A stretch of 64,000 nucleotides of DNA from Anthoceros angustus. Lineage: Eukaryota; Streptophyta; Anthocerotopsida; Anthocerotales; Anthocerotaceae. This document shows, one piece after another, positions 20,752 through 31,862 of the stretch. The translations under genes were made by a program, and so were the position numbers. The notes under the pieces are model-generated. The model saw only the letters and a list, made by a program, of their open reading frames with translations, made no database searches and had not been told where the DNA came from. Every line of letters starts with the position of its first letter. The first letter of the stretch is position 1. The stretch spans positions 186,001 through 250,000 of the forward strand of contig MU008162.1 of NCBI GenBank assembly GCA_010909165.1, read 5' to 3'.

Positions 20752-23454
20752 TCAACCCTTACAACTGCAACAACCAGCTGCGAATCGATGCACACGGTAG
20801 CCATCCCTTACAACAATGTCTCTCTGTTCAAGCCGTGACATAATCTCCGTGGAGCTGTGGCAGTCGCTGCACATGCGTAGATTCTTCGTTACCACCAGAG
20901 GTGTCCCACTAGGAGTGTTCAAGAGACCAAACGCCAGAGCTAGCTTCTCAGCATGCCCACAAAGCACATCTTCCTTTTCCTTCTCACACAGTGGCTTCAA
21001 CACCAACTTCGTGTGAGGTACGTGGCCTCCTTCCTGCTTCAGACGTACACTTGTACTCTCTACCTTAAGCGCAATATCCTCTCTGGCTTCCCCCACCAGA
21101 AATCTATGTACCTCCTTATTCACTTCAATGCTCGCCACTGCAGGTTTCTTGTTAGCTCCTGCTGCCCTTCTCTGTCTTTCAATCCTGTCTACATCGGTCC
21201 ACCTCCCTGCATCTGCGTAGGCATTGGCCATGAGCACATATGCGGCTGCCTCCTTGGGGTCTAGCTCAACAATGCTTTCAAAACACCACGTCGCTCTCTC
21301 TATATCCCCATGACTCTTGCAGGCATTCAGCAAAGACATCAAACCCACGACATCCCTTTTGCCCTCACATGACAACAGCATCTTCTGGGCCGCATCTAAG
21401 TGGCCCGCACGCCCAAGAAGATCAATCATGCAGGTGTAATGCTCAATAGTAGGTTTGATGCCATGCTGTTCAGTCATGGAATCAAAGAGTTTGCGACCCT
21501 CGTGAACCAGTCCCTGATGACTGCATGCAACTAGAAGGCAACTAAAAGTAGCACCATTAGGCTGAATACCGGCAACTAACATCTCCTCAAAACAGGCTAG
21601 TGCTCTGTGGCCGTCATCACAAATACCATACCCAGATATCAGTGCCGTCCATGTAACCACATCCTTTGTGGCCATGCCGTCAAACACCTGGCGTGCATTT
21701 CTCAGTTCACCACATTTTGCATACATGTCTACCAGGCAGCTGCCCAACACTACGTTATCCAACAATCCTCTTTCCACAATCTGTGAGTGCAGCTGCGTGC
21801 CCGTCTGTAAGGCACCAGTGCTTGAACAGGCCTTCAGAAGGCAAGCAAAAGTAACATGGTCAGCCAAAACAAGGCCCCCCTCCTCCATTTGTCTATACAG
21901 AAAAAGCGACTCATGTCCAAGCCCTTGCTCGGCGTACCCAGCAATCAGCACCGTCCATGTCACCACATCCCTCGTGGCCATGCTGTCAAAAACCTGGCGT
22001 GCATCTTTCAGTTCACCACACTTTGCATACATGTCCACCAGGCAGTTGCCCACCACTACGTCATCCAGCAGTCCCCTTTTCACAATCTGTGAGTGCAGCT
22101 GCCTGCCCTTCTGTAAGGCACCAGTGCTTGCACAGGCCTTCAGAAGGCAAGAAAAAGTAACATGATCACCCAAAATAAGGCCCGCCTTCTCCATTTTTCC
22201 ATACAGAAGAAGCGCCTCATGTCCAAGCCCGTGCTCAGCATACCCAGCTATCAGAGCATTCCATGTCACCACATTCTTAGTGTTCACGCTGTCAAAAACC
22301 TGGCGTGCATCATCCAGTTCACCAAATTTTGCATACCCAGCTATCAGGGCATTCCATGTCACCACATTCTTCGTGGCCATGCCATCAAAAACCTGGCGTG
22401 CAGCTTTCAGATCACCACACTTTGCATACATGTCCACCAGGCAGGTGCCAACAAACACGTTCAGGGGAATCCCACTGTGCAATACATCACAATGCACTTT
22501 CCTGCCAGATTCCAAGTCCGCCGCAAACGTACAAGCTTGGAGGGCAGCTACAAAGACGTGGGCATCCGCATTCACTCCTGACCTGCCCATCTTATGGTAC
22601 AGCTGTATGGCCTCCTTAGGTTTCCCATGCTTGGCATATGCAGAGATGATGGAAACCCACATGAAAGCATCTGGTTTGGCCACCCTGGTGAACACATCCA
22701 TGGCCTCCTGCAGCCTACCTCCGCTTGCATACATGCGCAAGATATGGTTCCCCAAGTAGGCATCCGACTCGTACCCGAGTTTGAAAGTGAGGTCATGAAC
22801 TCGCCGCCCCACAGCCAGATCCTTCTTAGCTGTACACAGTTTCAGCACGGTGTAAAACAGAGACTGAGAAATAGCAACAGCAGAGTCTGTCAGCGCCAAA
22901 GATTCCAGGGCTCCCACGGCCTCAGAAAGCTTCCCCTGCTGACATAACGTGCTCACGGTTACAGCCGTAACGACGCCCATATCCAATTCTGCACGCCTTC
23001 CAGGTTCAGGCTTATCCGGAAAGGGAGAGCTCCACTTGGAAGGAGAGGCACCATGACCCATCTGCATATCCAAGGAAACGAGCTGCTCATCAACCCAAGC
23101 TGGCTTAAACAAGTTGTCTAACCACAGCACCTCGCCGGACCCCTTACGCCGGAAATCAGGCGAACGGGAGCTCTTCTTGTCTGGTCTCCTGTCCCACCAC
23201 ATGGTAGGATCCAGAAACAATTGTTGCCACAAGTGCTCCTGCTCCTGGCGACGACCATCGATCCACAACCCGTCCCCAGCCACACATTTTCTCGGAAGCG
23301 GAAATGCTGGGCTCCTTACACTGCTACACATGGAGGCTTGGTTGGTTGCCGTGGATTGACTCCCTGAGGCTGCGATGGGCTTGGCAGGAGCTTCTCGTAG
23401 AATCCCAGCACACCCACCAATTTGTTGGGTCGACAATAGTCTCCCCCGACGCAT
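20752..23454 (-). CDS. PPR-DYW (KP-type) RNA-editing factor with N-terminal OSB/PDF-like motif
   Basis: 900 residues, intronless, presumed organelle-targeted. Residues 75-130 (LWQQLF, MWWDRR, SPDFRRKGSGEVLWL, KPAWV) resemble the PDF motif of organellar ssDNA-binding OSB proteins. About fifteen PLS repeats follow. One short S-type repeat pair (NVVTWNALIAGYAKFGELDD and NVVTWNALIAGYAEHG) looks like a recent internal duplication. The C-terminal region has KKPA at 769-772 where classic editing factors have a PG box, then the deaminase zinc signature H834-A-E836, C862-x2-C865 and H866, and finally CCSCKG. The terminal DYW/DRH tripeptide is absent. Recalled literature links the KP-type DYW to U-to-C editing. 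A paralogue is at 39436-42375. Editing direction and target are inference. Confidence 0.9.
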   Translation of the reverse strand: MRRGRLLSTQQIGGCAGILREAPAKPIAASGSQSTATNQASMCSSVRSPAFPLPRKCVAGDGLWIDGRRQEQEHLWQQLFLDPTMWWDRRPDKKSSRSPDFRRKGSGEVLWLDNLFKPAWVDEQLVSLDMQMGHGASPSKWSSPFPDKPEPGRRAELDMGVVTAVTVSTLCQQGKLSEAVGALESLALTDSAVAISQSLFYTVLKLCTAKKDLAVGRRVHDLTFKLGYESDAYLGNHILRMYASGGRLQEAMDVFTRVAKPDAFMWVSIISAYAKHGKPKEAIQLYHKMGRSGVNADAHVFVAALQACTFAADLESGRKVHCDVLHSGIPLNVFVGTCLVDMYAKCGDLKAARQVFDGMATKNVVTWNALIAGYAKFGELDDARQVFDSVNTKNVVTWNALIAGYAEHGLGHEALLLYGKMEKAGLILGDHVTFSCLLKACASTGALQKGRQLHSQIVKRGLLDDVVVGNCLVDMYAKCGELKDARQVFDSMATRDVVTWTVLIAGYAEQGLGHESLFLYRQMEEGGLVLADHVTFACLLKACSSTGALQTGTQLHSQIVERGLLDNVVLGSCLVDMYAKCGELRNARQVFDGMATKDVVTWTALISGYGICDDGHRALACFEEMLVAGIQPNGATFSCLLVACSHQGLVHEGRKLFDSMTEQHGIKPTIEHYTCMIDLLGRAGHLDAAQKMLLSCEGKRDVVGLMSLLNACKSHGDIERATWCFESIVELDPKEAAAYVLMANAYADAGRWTDVDRIERQRRAAGANKKPAVASIEVNKEVHRFLVGEAREDIALKVESTSVRLKQEGGHVPHTKLVLKPLCEKEKEDVLCGHAEKLALAFGLLNTPSGTPLVVTKNLRMCSDCHSSTEIMSRLEQRDIVVRDGYRVHRFAAGCCSCKG

Positions 23455-24799
23455 CGCCTTGGCCTGGAGCCCACAACCAGGACGGTGGAAGGCAAGTGTA
23501 CATAGGGTGCCACCAAATTAGGTTTCCATGGTTTGGTGGAAAATCCAAACTCATCTACCTCTTCCACCTTTCCCATCGTCTGTCCAGTGCGAATTGTACT
23601 TCCGACCCATACACCCTCTCTTATGCTCCCACACAGTTTTGGGCTGCTCCTCTGTGCGTAGCGTGGGTGTGACACTGTGAATATACCCACACTACACACA
23701 GTGTCACCCAGTCCCAGTAGTGCACGTTCACAGTTGCTTAGTTTCAGTCGACTGTGGAAGCAAGGCAAGAGATGTGGCCGGAACTGGGACGATTGGGAGT
23801 TATGGCATATTCCACCGGTCCCAGTGCTCAGCAAGCAGCAGGCAGCACGTACATTCCAGCATCAGACCCAGCATCAAACCCGGCCCAGCATCAACATAAC
23901 ATTACTGTTGTACCCATCAGAGCCATCCCAATGCCTCAATTGGTCTCGTTAACGTCTTAACCTGTCCGCTGTGCCCACACTCATCCATGGATGCATACGC
24001 ACGATGGCAATGCATGCATCAGTACTAGTGTGCGTGAAAGCCGGCGACACATTCCATGCATGTCTAATGTCTCTTGGGCACGCCCTTCATCATTCACGCG
24101 CCCCTAAATCGCGAGGCGCCAGCCAGCTCCGGTACCAATCGGAATCGGCAGAGGCAGCAGCACCCATCAGAGCAATTTGCAAGCATGGGCTCCGGGGCAG
24201 TTTCCATGATGTGGATCTGTCTTGTGCTGCATGCTTGGGTCGATTCGGCCGAAGAAAAGATGCCGAGGAGCTGGCCCGATGAAAAGGCAGCTGACAGCTT
24301 TGTGGGCTCTACAGGGGAAGGAGGAGGTATAGCCCGAAGCGGAAACGACGAGGAGGGGACGGGACGGAACAGGGGAAGTAGGAGGTATAGCGGAGGGCGG
24401 ACGGAAGCCCTTGTCCAATCCCAGAAGCGGAACGGAAACGGAAACGGAAAGGGGATCCGGAACTGTTGGTACTACAGGGTGGGGAGACTCAGCCGCCCAG
24501 AATTCATCAATGCGGCGCGAGGAAGCTCGAGTCCACCGACGGGCTTCCGGTGCGTCTGTTACGGGAGATGGAGGAGGTATAGCAAAGGGCGGACGGAAGC
24601 TCTTGGGGGGAACGGAAACGGGACCTGGTGGTACACACCACACTAGGAGCTGTTGGAGGCCTAGGGAACAGGAACGGGAACGGGCCAAGGACAAGGTGCC
24701 AAGCTCCACGCCATAACAAAATTAAAAAAAAGGTAGAATACCATCTTGACTACCTAGGCTAGAGATAGAATACATCTTGACTACCTAGGCTAGAGGTCG
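23455..24799. other. upstream flank of PPR gene; GC-rich degenerate GGAACGG-type repeats
   Basis: Holds the presumed promoter of the PPR gene next to 23454. From about 24300 to 24700 there is GC-rich DNA with repeated GGAGGTATAGC and GGGCGGACGGAAG blocks and GGAACGGGAACG-like runs. From 24734 a short unit containing CATCTTGACTACCTAGGC occurs twice. The long open frames here are proline/arginine-rich low complexity, not genes. Confidence 0.45.
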
Positions 24800-25310
24800 A
24801 TGTGGTCGTTCCTCGAGCCTTCTGGTTTGGAAAGGATCCTATTAGGGAGTGCATATTGATTATGATTTTTCACTCTATAGATGATCACCTCCAGGTTATG
24901 TTTCACTCTATAGATGATCACCTCCAGGTTATGAAGGCTAGATCTATGTTACAGACAACTCAGTTATATATCAATGAGGATCTTACATCATTGCAACTCA
25001 GTTATATATCAATGAGGATCTTACACCATTGCAATGGAAGACTAAGAAGGAGAAGTTACCCACTTTCAGAGCAGCTCGTGCTGTAGGTCAAGTGGCTTTC
25101 TTTCGTGGGGATGAATTGGTGGTGTTTGGCCCTTGTTCACGCAATTTCATTGACAATGTTGATTGATTGAAGATTATTTATCTTATTTAATTTTTACCTT
25201 TACATTAGTCCAGATTATTTTACCACAATCTATGTAGTTATCATATTTCAATCCCATGACGGAAATCCGTCCTTAATAGACTTAAATAAAATTCTTCTTC
25301 TTCTTCTACC
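24800..25310 (+). mobile_element. LINE remnant, ORF1-type C-terminus with (TTC)n tail
   Basis: Conceptual fragments LYINEDLT and, after frameshifts, PLQ-KTKKEKLP, RAARAVGQVAFFRGDELVV resemble the C-terminal end of LINE ORF1-like proteins (YINEDLTP-type motif). Downstream lies AATAAAA and a TTC microsatellite near 25290-25305, as expected for a LINE 3' tail. Two small tandem duplications interrupt the coding part: a 33-34-bp unit around 24870-24935 and a 40-bp unit around 24957-25035. Confidence 0.5.
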
Positions 25311-26840
25311 TACCTATTAGTCCAGTGTCCTATTTAGGCTGCACTCCAACACTTCAGTGGGCTTTGGATTTGCTGAAGGTGTTGTACTAATACCTATTAG
25401 GTTGTATTATTATATATAAAAATATAAAAATATTTTGTAAATATTATTAATAATTTTATAAATTACAATTGCTAATTGATCTTGTTGGTTATGCAGGCCT
25501 AGTAGATGAGGTACAAAAGTTACTACCATCATGTTGAAGCCAAATTAATGTCATGGGGTTGATGTGTTGCTGAACACCTAAAAAAAAAGATGGGACATAG
25601 AGAACTGGTGCTCACCTTTGAGCCTACAAATATAATGGGGATTTAGAGAACTTGTGCTCATGCCTAAGAGCCAATGGATTGAAAGCATTCGAGACCTTTC
25701 AACACTAGGCTAGCACAACTTCAGATGTACTAGAAACAGAATGAAAGATTGGTGACTTCATTCAACTGATGATATTCAACTGATTTTATTCATTCTAATG
25801 ATATATTTAGTTTAAAGTAAAAATAATTATGTTTTAACATAAAATAGATGATGATTTTGTATAAATAAAAAACTTCTGAGTTTTGAGAACCGTGCGCTTC
25901 TCAAACCCCCCTAGGCAGCGCATGGAGACATAAGGGCTCATGGGATGGAGCTGCCCGACGAGGCTGCGGCGCTGCCCAGTTTGGGGCCATTGCGTTTTTG
26001 GACACATTCCTTGCATCGCTTCGGGTGTGCATTTCAACGTTTCACCGGTTCCCGAGAAATACTTTCTATCGTCCGACAGCCACTTGTCCGTGTGACCTGG
26101 GACAGGAGTCGCAAAATGTGCATGGATGCCCGCCCGTTTCGCGCTTCGAGCCATGGACACCATGGCATGCCTCTAGGTTCTATGCCTCATTCTCTATCCA
26201 ACCTCTTCTATTATCCTACCTGCCTTCCCATCCGTCGTCTCAACCATGGGCGACGCCTGGAGATCCATTCAGCGGCCGTCATGCGCGTAATCGCCTCCCT
26301 AGCCCTCGGTAATGCCATACCCGATGTTACCATGCCCCCGCCGCCAGTGGTGAAGACGATATAGACTTATGGAGGCTATAGCCAAGTGACCACCCCAGTG
26401 TTGAGCATGCGCTACTCCCAACAACATCAAAGCCATGGCATAGAGTTCGGACTTTCGAGAAAGTTCATTATGGTGGGATCCCATGACATGAAAGGCAACC
26501 GCAACCCCGAGCCCGGAGGATATGGGAAAGTACCCTGTTCGCCGTCCCAGGAACTAAACTGTTCTAGATGTGGAGCCACTTGTGGATCATAGATACCTCC
26601 CTCTCTTGTCTACGGGAGAGCGTGCTTGCCAAGATTCTATCCTCTTTCCTGCACCAACATATAGATGAGAGATTTTTATGGCTGTACATGTGCACCATTC
26701 TAAAGACCTGGGATTGCTGAACTGTGCCCACGAGAGTGGCAGAGATCTAGAAGAGAAGCACAGCAGCTGCCTAGCTAGAGCTTGTGTGCAAGCTTATAAT
26801 TACGACGAGTGTTGCTGGCATATTTAATCTTGGGCACAAT
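25311..26840. other. intergenic, upstream of the terpene synthase gene
   Basis: AT-rich to about 25850, then moderate GC. No recognisable gene. An in-frame ATG at 26784 extends the terpene synthase frame by 19 codons. Confidence 0.45.
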
Positions 26841-28121
26841 ATGGATCTGTGCAGGTTCACTGCGAGTCTGAGGTGTGCCCGTTCTGGTAGTAGCGACTGC
26901 AGATCTAGAGCAGAGGCTGTCCTACAACAAGGCCCTGCTAATTCTTCTTTTTTCTTGACACTTCCAGTTTCTTCTACCTTGAGGCACAAGACTCTTTCTG
27001 TGTCTGTCAGATGCGAGGCCGAGGTGGATGCTCGCACAACGCCTAGGCATGTTCCCGTTGGCAGGCCCAAGCCGGTGATGGGCGATGATGGTGGCCTTGG
27101 CCATGGCGCTGGCATGAACACCAGCGTGCTGACGTCTGTATACATGGATTTCCTGCACAACATGTCCTTCAACAATTCCCGGGAAACCTGCTACCCTGAC
27201 CGGCTGGACACCATGATCGCACGGGTGAGAGAAAACGGCGGATCCTTCATGCCGGATCGGTACATCAACATGGGAGCTGCGTTCGGGAATTTGGTATTCA
27301 GCCTCCACCCCGAGGACGTGCAAGCCAAGATCGGACATTTCACCGCTCTGTTCCTGCTGGTGGACGATCTGGCAGGGAAGCTGACGGGGGCGGCGCGAGA
27401 GAGGTACCTGGAGGACATCCGCTTGTTCCAGATGAAGTTCGCGGACCCAGAAGGGTACGCGAGGCGGTACCCCGGCCGGGGCGACCTGCACGAGGCGCTG
27501 GAGAAATTCATCGTCTATCTCAAGACGGAGCAGAACCCCTTCCTCCCCACGGAGCTCCGGCTGCACAGCATGATGATCAAGTCCGTGCTGGACTTCATGG
27601 AGGCCAACCTGCAGGAGCAGCACTACGAGCACGATCCGATCGAGTACACTGCTGACATGGCCCAGCTGCCCAGGTTCCTCCGGAACAAGTCCGGCATAGC
27701 TGAGCTCTACGCGTACTTCCTCATCATGCCGACGTCGTCCTCGGGCTCTGCCTCGGAAGATGAGCACTTCTTCTACAACAACCTGTATCCCATGGTCCCA
27801 GAGCTTGTCGACGTGATTAACTTCGGCAACGATGTCATGTCGTTCTACAAGGAGGTGCAGGCAGGAGAGGATTCCATCGACATTGTGAACTACTCCAAGA
27901 TTCACAACCTGCCGCTTCTTCAGTCTCTTCGGGACAGCATGGAGACTGTGATCCTTTCCAGGACGAGACTGATGACCTTGGTCGACAGGACTGGTTCTAA
28001 GGAGACCAAGGACAAGCTTGTGAGATTCTTGCAGGGATATCTGAGTTGGCATCTTGGGGTCAGACGGTATAGGTTGGGTGAAGTTTTGTGTGGGTGGTAC
28101 AACGGCGGCTACTGGGCATAG
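26841..28121 (+). CDS. microbial/fungal-type terpene synthase-like protein (MTPSL)
   Basis: Class I terpene synthase of microbial type, 426 residues from the ATG at 26841 (445 from 26784), single exon. The second metal motif is canonical: N349-D-x-x-S353-x-x-x-E357 in INFGNDVMSFYKE (numbering from 26784). The first is VDDLAGK at D194-D195, lacking the usual third Asp. A late WHLGVRRYRLGE carries the Arg-Tyr pair that contacts diphosphate. Overall resemblance is to fungal trichodiene/longiborneol-type sesquiterpene synthases, as in seedless-plant MTPSLs thought to come from microbes. It should ionise farnesyl or geranyl diphosphate; product unknown. The first ~75 residues are Ser/Arg-rich and could be a transit peptide. 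A P450 gene converges 1 kb downstream. Confidence 0.88.
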   Translation: MDLCRFTASLRCARSGSSDCRSRAEAVLQQGPANSSFFLTLPVSSTLRHKTLSVSVRCEAEVDARTTPRHVPVGRPKPVMGDDGGLGHGAGMNTSVLTSVYMDFLHNMSFNNSRETCYPDRLDTMIARVRENGGSFMPDRYINMGAAFGNLVFSLHPEDVQAKIGHFTALFLLVDDLAGKLTGAARERYLEDIRLFQMKFADPEGYARRYPGRGDLHEALEKFIVYLKTEQNPFLPTELRLHSMMIKSVLDFMEANLQEQHYEHDPIEYTADMAQLPRFLRNKSGIAELYAYFLIMPTSSSGSASEDEHFFYNNLYPMVPELVDVINFGNDVMSFYKEVQAGEDSIDIVNYSKIHNLPLLQSLRDSMETVILSRTRLMTLVDRTGSKETKDKLVRFLQGYLSWHLGVRRYRLGEVLCGWYNGGYWA

Positions 28122-29109
28122 CCTTTCAACACGTGCTTGCAAGATAATCAGAAAATCCTTGCAAATGTGCTCACTGCAGCTGCATTCGTAGACTAGATTA
28201 GATTGATAGATAGATATATCGATTTCTTTAAGAAGAAGAAGATGTGATTGAAGCTTGTCCACAAAGGATGTTATATGGTGTATTGTGGGGTACTATAAAA
28301 TCTCGATTCTCGAAAACGGGTTACTCACACGCAACCCAAATGACAATGATGTCTCCTAGCTTGTGAGACAGAGGGGTAAGCTTAGATCTTAACCAAGCAC
28401 ATTATTTGAATGAATAATCAGATCAGCCTATCCAGCTGTTGTGTGTGTTTGCCTAAACGCACCAGCAGCACCCGTAAAGCCACTCTTCGCTTTCCCACGA
28501 GATGCCCGTAGTAAGCTCACATCTTTCCGTTTGGGATGGAAGTTTTTCCTCTAGGGAGGGAGAGGAACAGGAATGCTTCGTTGCTCAAGGCTTGCATCAA
28601 CGGAACCATGCCAGCACTTCCTCTCCCAGATGCCAACACTAGGGCCGAGGGTTGACGGCCTTGAAGGTGTACGAGGACGTGGCCACTCAAGGCATCAAGG
28701 CATCCATAGGGCTGCAGAATTACAAGTCCCCGGGCGGCGGGCGGCCTTGTCTATAATGTATGCAAATTCAAGTCCCCGGGTGGCCCTGTCTAATGGCTGC
28801 AAATTCGCTTTACTTTTCGTGAATCCAAATGAAATTTCCAATGATCAATATCCCAATGATTCAGAGCAACTTCGTTTCTGAACCAACTTGGTTGAGTCCA
28901 AATGCAGTCCAAGGGCACTCAACTGCCATGCGTAAGGCAAGTCCCCATACCAGCCTGCAACTGAGCGTTCAGACTCTCTTAATTGTTTGGCACTGGGCAG
29001 ACTAGAAGTGGTGAGTAGCCTGGATCCTGATTGGGACACCGTTGTTGGGGCATGGCAGACCCGACAAGTCTCGGCCACTGTCTGGCTTTTCTACTGTCCA
29101 CCTGTTAAT
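28122..29109. other. shared 3' flank of terpene synthase and P450
   Basis: No gene seen. A short unit containing CAAGTCCCCGGG occurs twice around 28722-28810. Confidence 0.5.
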
Positions 29110-31257
29110 TCAATACCAGTTGAGATCGGTCAGATCAGATAATAGTCCAATGGACAATTTTGCTATATATAGGGGAACATCATTAATGGGGTCGCACCTG
29201 AACTTGAACATCAGATGATGCAACATCACTTTCATCTCCATTAGTGCCAGATCCTTCCCAAGGCACAACCTCTGTCCACCTCCAAATGCCAGCAGGGTGA
29301 AAGGCTTCGGTGGCACCTGTAAATTCATAGCCACCAAACGCAGTGTCTCAATCTTGATTGCTCCCAAGATGTCTAAATGATTCGGAGATAGTCGACTGTA
29401 CATAATGATTCCTAATATATGTTGAATTCAAGCATCAGGGTAGGCTGCTTACATCGAAGCGAGAGGGATCGAACGCGTCCGGGTCTTGGAAGATTTCTGG
29501 ACTATGGTGCAAGTTGTGAGTGTCTAGCATAAGGTTCCAGCCTTTAGGGATGTGGTACCCTGCAGTGGCACATGTATGTGTGTCAGACGCACATTGCTTG
29601 GAGCAATGCTAGGTGCAGCATACATACCGTTGAATACGAAGTCCTCCTTGACCCGTCGATGCCACCAGAAAACGACAGAAGACACTCGGAGTGCCTCGTT
29701 GATCACCTGCATGTATACATAGGACAAGTCAGATATCGATCGTCTACTCTTAGGACGCCAGCTTTGAGTGAGCGGTAGGGCGGAGAATATCAACATTTGT
29801 TGAGGAGGGATCCGAGACTCACTTTCAGGGTGTAGCTCATTGGTTGTCCGAGATCCGCCCATGTCAGTGGCTCACCAGCTTGTTTGTTACTTCTCACTGC
29901 CAAATGCTCAGCCTACAGTTCAATGTACAGACAGAAAACTTGAAGGTAGAGCTCGCCTGGACAGCCAAGATATTCTGGACACCTGAAATTGTTTTCATAT
30001 GGACAAGCTCACCAGCAGCTTCTCCTTGACGCTGGGATTCTCATGAAGCAGCTTGACAAGCCAGGTGAGTGTGGTGCTCGCGGTCTCAAAGCCAGCAATG
30101 ATGATGCTGAAAAGATTGTCCCTCAGCTGCTCGTCGCTCAGGGCAGGCTTGTCGCTGGAAGATTCGGGGTCGACTGCGTTCATCATGTCGTTCAGCAAGT
30201 CGCTGCGGACAATTTTCCCGCTCCTTCTCAACGCGAATTCGGTGTCGAACATTCTGAGCAGCTCCCTTCTTGCCTGCACGCCCCATTGCAACCTTGGAGA
30301 AATGGACACTCTGCTCCAATTTAAATTTGGATTCGGCCAGGGCTTGAATTCGCACCTTCATGGCCTTGTGAAAGGCGAATCCAGGAAGATCGATGGGCGC
30401 CTGGAGCAAATTGTTACTCACTGTTTCGGTGAGCTCCAAGCTCCTCTCACGCTCTGGACCAGGGCCCCAGCTCAGCGCCACTCGCGCGATCACGTGATAA
30501 GTGAACTGTGCACCGTCAGCAGCAGCTACCAGTTAGAAAGACTCACTGTCAGCCGATGCTTTGGTGTGGTGGTCGGGCACACAGCACAGTTCAAAACGAC
30601 CCGGGCTCGAATCTTCTTCCCTTGAAGAATCACAATCAGCTGGTACCAGCGCTCACGCATTGCAATTTGCAGGCAAACGAGCAGGGTTGGGACTAGCCGA
30701 CTAGCCTTGATGGCCTCGTGTTTTATGACGCGGACGTCGCCCAGTCTCCAGGAACTGAGCGTCTCCACAGCCGTTTGCTCCACCAGCGGCAGATACTTCC
30801 TGATGCTCTCGGCCAGGAAGGTTTCGTTCAACAACTTGCGATACAGCTTGTGCCTGGGGCCGTGCACATTGAGCATCGATTCCTGGCCCAGAATCTTGTT
30901 CACGGGAGGGAACTGGTGCGCCTGCACCAGCTTCTCCTCGCTGGTGACCAGCAGCTTGGCCGCCTCGGCGCCCCTGAAAAACACATACGGACTCCCGAAC
31001 ATGTGCGACTTGAACACATTGCCATACTTGCCAAAGCGCTTCATCCTGAACGCCTCCGGATCCCCGGCCTTGAAGCAGCCCAGCAGCTCCATCGTCTCTC
31101 CCAGCAGCGGGAGGCCCATGCCCCCCGGCAGCTGCTTCGATCCCTCGGGCGCCCATGCCCCCCTCCGCTCCCAGTACCTCCACGCTGGCCACGCCACAGC
31201 CACCACCGCAACTACTGCAACCGCCACCAGAATCTCCACACCCACCGTCACCTCCAT
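29110..31257 (-). CDS. cytochrome P450, CYP85 clan, 7 exons
   Basis: ER-bound monooxygenase of the clan that oxidises sterols, triterpenes and diterpenes. Exons: 31257-30694, 30505-30356, 30273-30013, 29912-29823, 29706-29628, 29559-29453, 29316-29110; 485 codons. The N-terminal anchor EILVAVAVVAVVAVAWPAW precedes LPGGMGLPLLGETMELLG. I-helix AGFETAST (298-305), K-helix E359-A-L-R362, and the heme loop FGGGQRLCLG with Cys435 are all intact. FHKAMKAR, split by an intron, is typical of CYP85-clan members. The 3' edge of exon 1 is uncertain: a GT donor giving the right phase is used, but a site 8-12 nt upstream is possible. Family below clan level is not assigned. A minisatellite sits 250-600 bp upstream. 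The neighbouring terpene synthase suggests a terpenoid role. Confidence 0.88.
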
Positions 31258-31511
31258 GGCTGCCGTGCGATGTGGGTACTTTCCATAACGCAATGCCGTG
31301 CTATGTACTGGTGCTAGTCTGTAGACTTCGAAAACAACGCCTAAATGCGAGTTCATCTATTGCCCAAAGAGAGCTAAGGATCCATACTTGTCCACTATTC
31401 TATGGACTAGTGCTGCCTAGGAAAACCTGCCTAAAAAGGGGAGTCGATCCATGTAAAAAGGGGGAGTTGATCGATATCCAAAAGACAGTGCTAAAGGATC
31501 CATACAGTCCA

Positions 31512-31862
31512 CTAGTCTATGAACTAGTGCTCCTAGCTAGAGCTTATGGACTAGTGCTCCTAGCTAGAGAGCTTATGGACTAGTGCTCCCTAGCTGAGAG
31601 CTTATGGACTGGTGCTCCTAGCTAGAGAGCTTATGGAGTAGTGCTTTCTAGCTAGAGAGCTTATGGACTAGTGCTCCCTAGCTAGAGAGCTTATGGAGTA
31701 GTGCTTTCTAGCTAGAGAGCTTATGGACTAGTGCTTTCTAGCTAGAGAGCTTATGGACTAGTGCTCCCTAGCTAGAGAGCTTATGGACTAGTGCTCCCTA
31801 GCTAGAGGTCTTATGGGCTAGTGCTCCCTAGCTAGAGGGCTTATGGACTAGTGCTCCCTAGT
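31512..31862. repeat. minisatellite, about 12 copies of a 26-32-bp unit
   Basis: The unit is GAGCTTATGGACTAGTGCTC followed by CCTAGCTAGA, repeated with minor changes (GGAGTAGTGCTTT variants alternate with GGACTAGTGCTCC). More degenerate relatives extend back toward 31300. It lies directly upstream of the P450 start. Confidence 0.88.

Noticed and set aside
24167-24709. 180-codon minus-strand frame, proline-rich
   Set aside because: Low-complexity product of GGAACGG-type repeats; no domain and no conserved start.
26922-28262. 446-codon open frame on the minus strand
   Set aside because: Antisense shadow of the terpene synthase; composition reflects GC-rich third positions.
31512-31862. Regular array that might suggest a CRISPR
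   Set aside because: Contiguous tandem units without unique spacers, in a plant nuclear context: a minisatellite.
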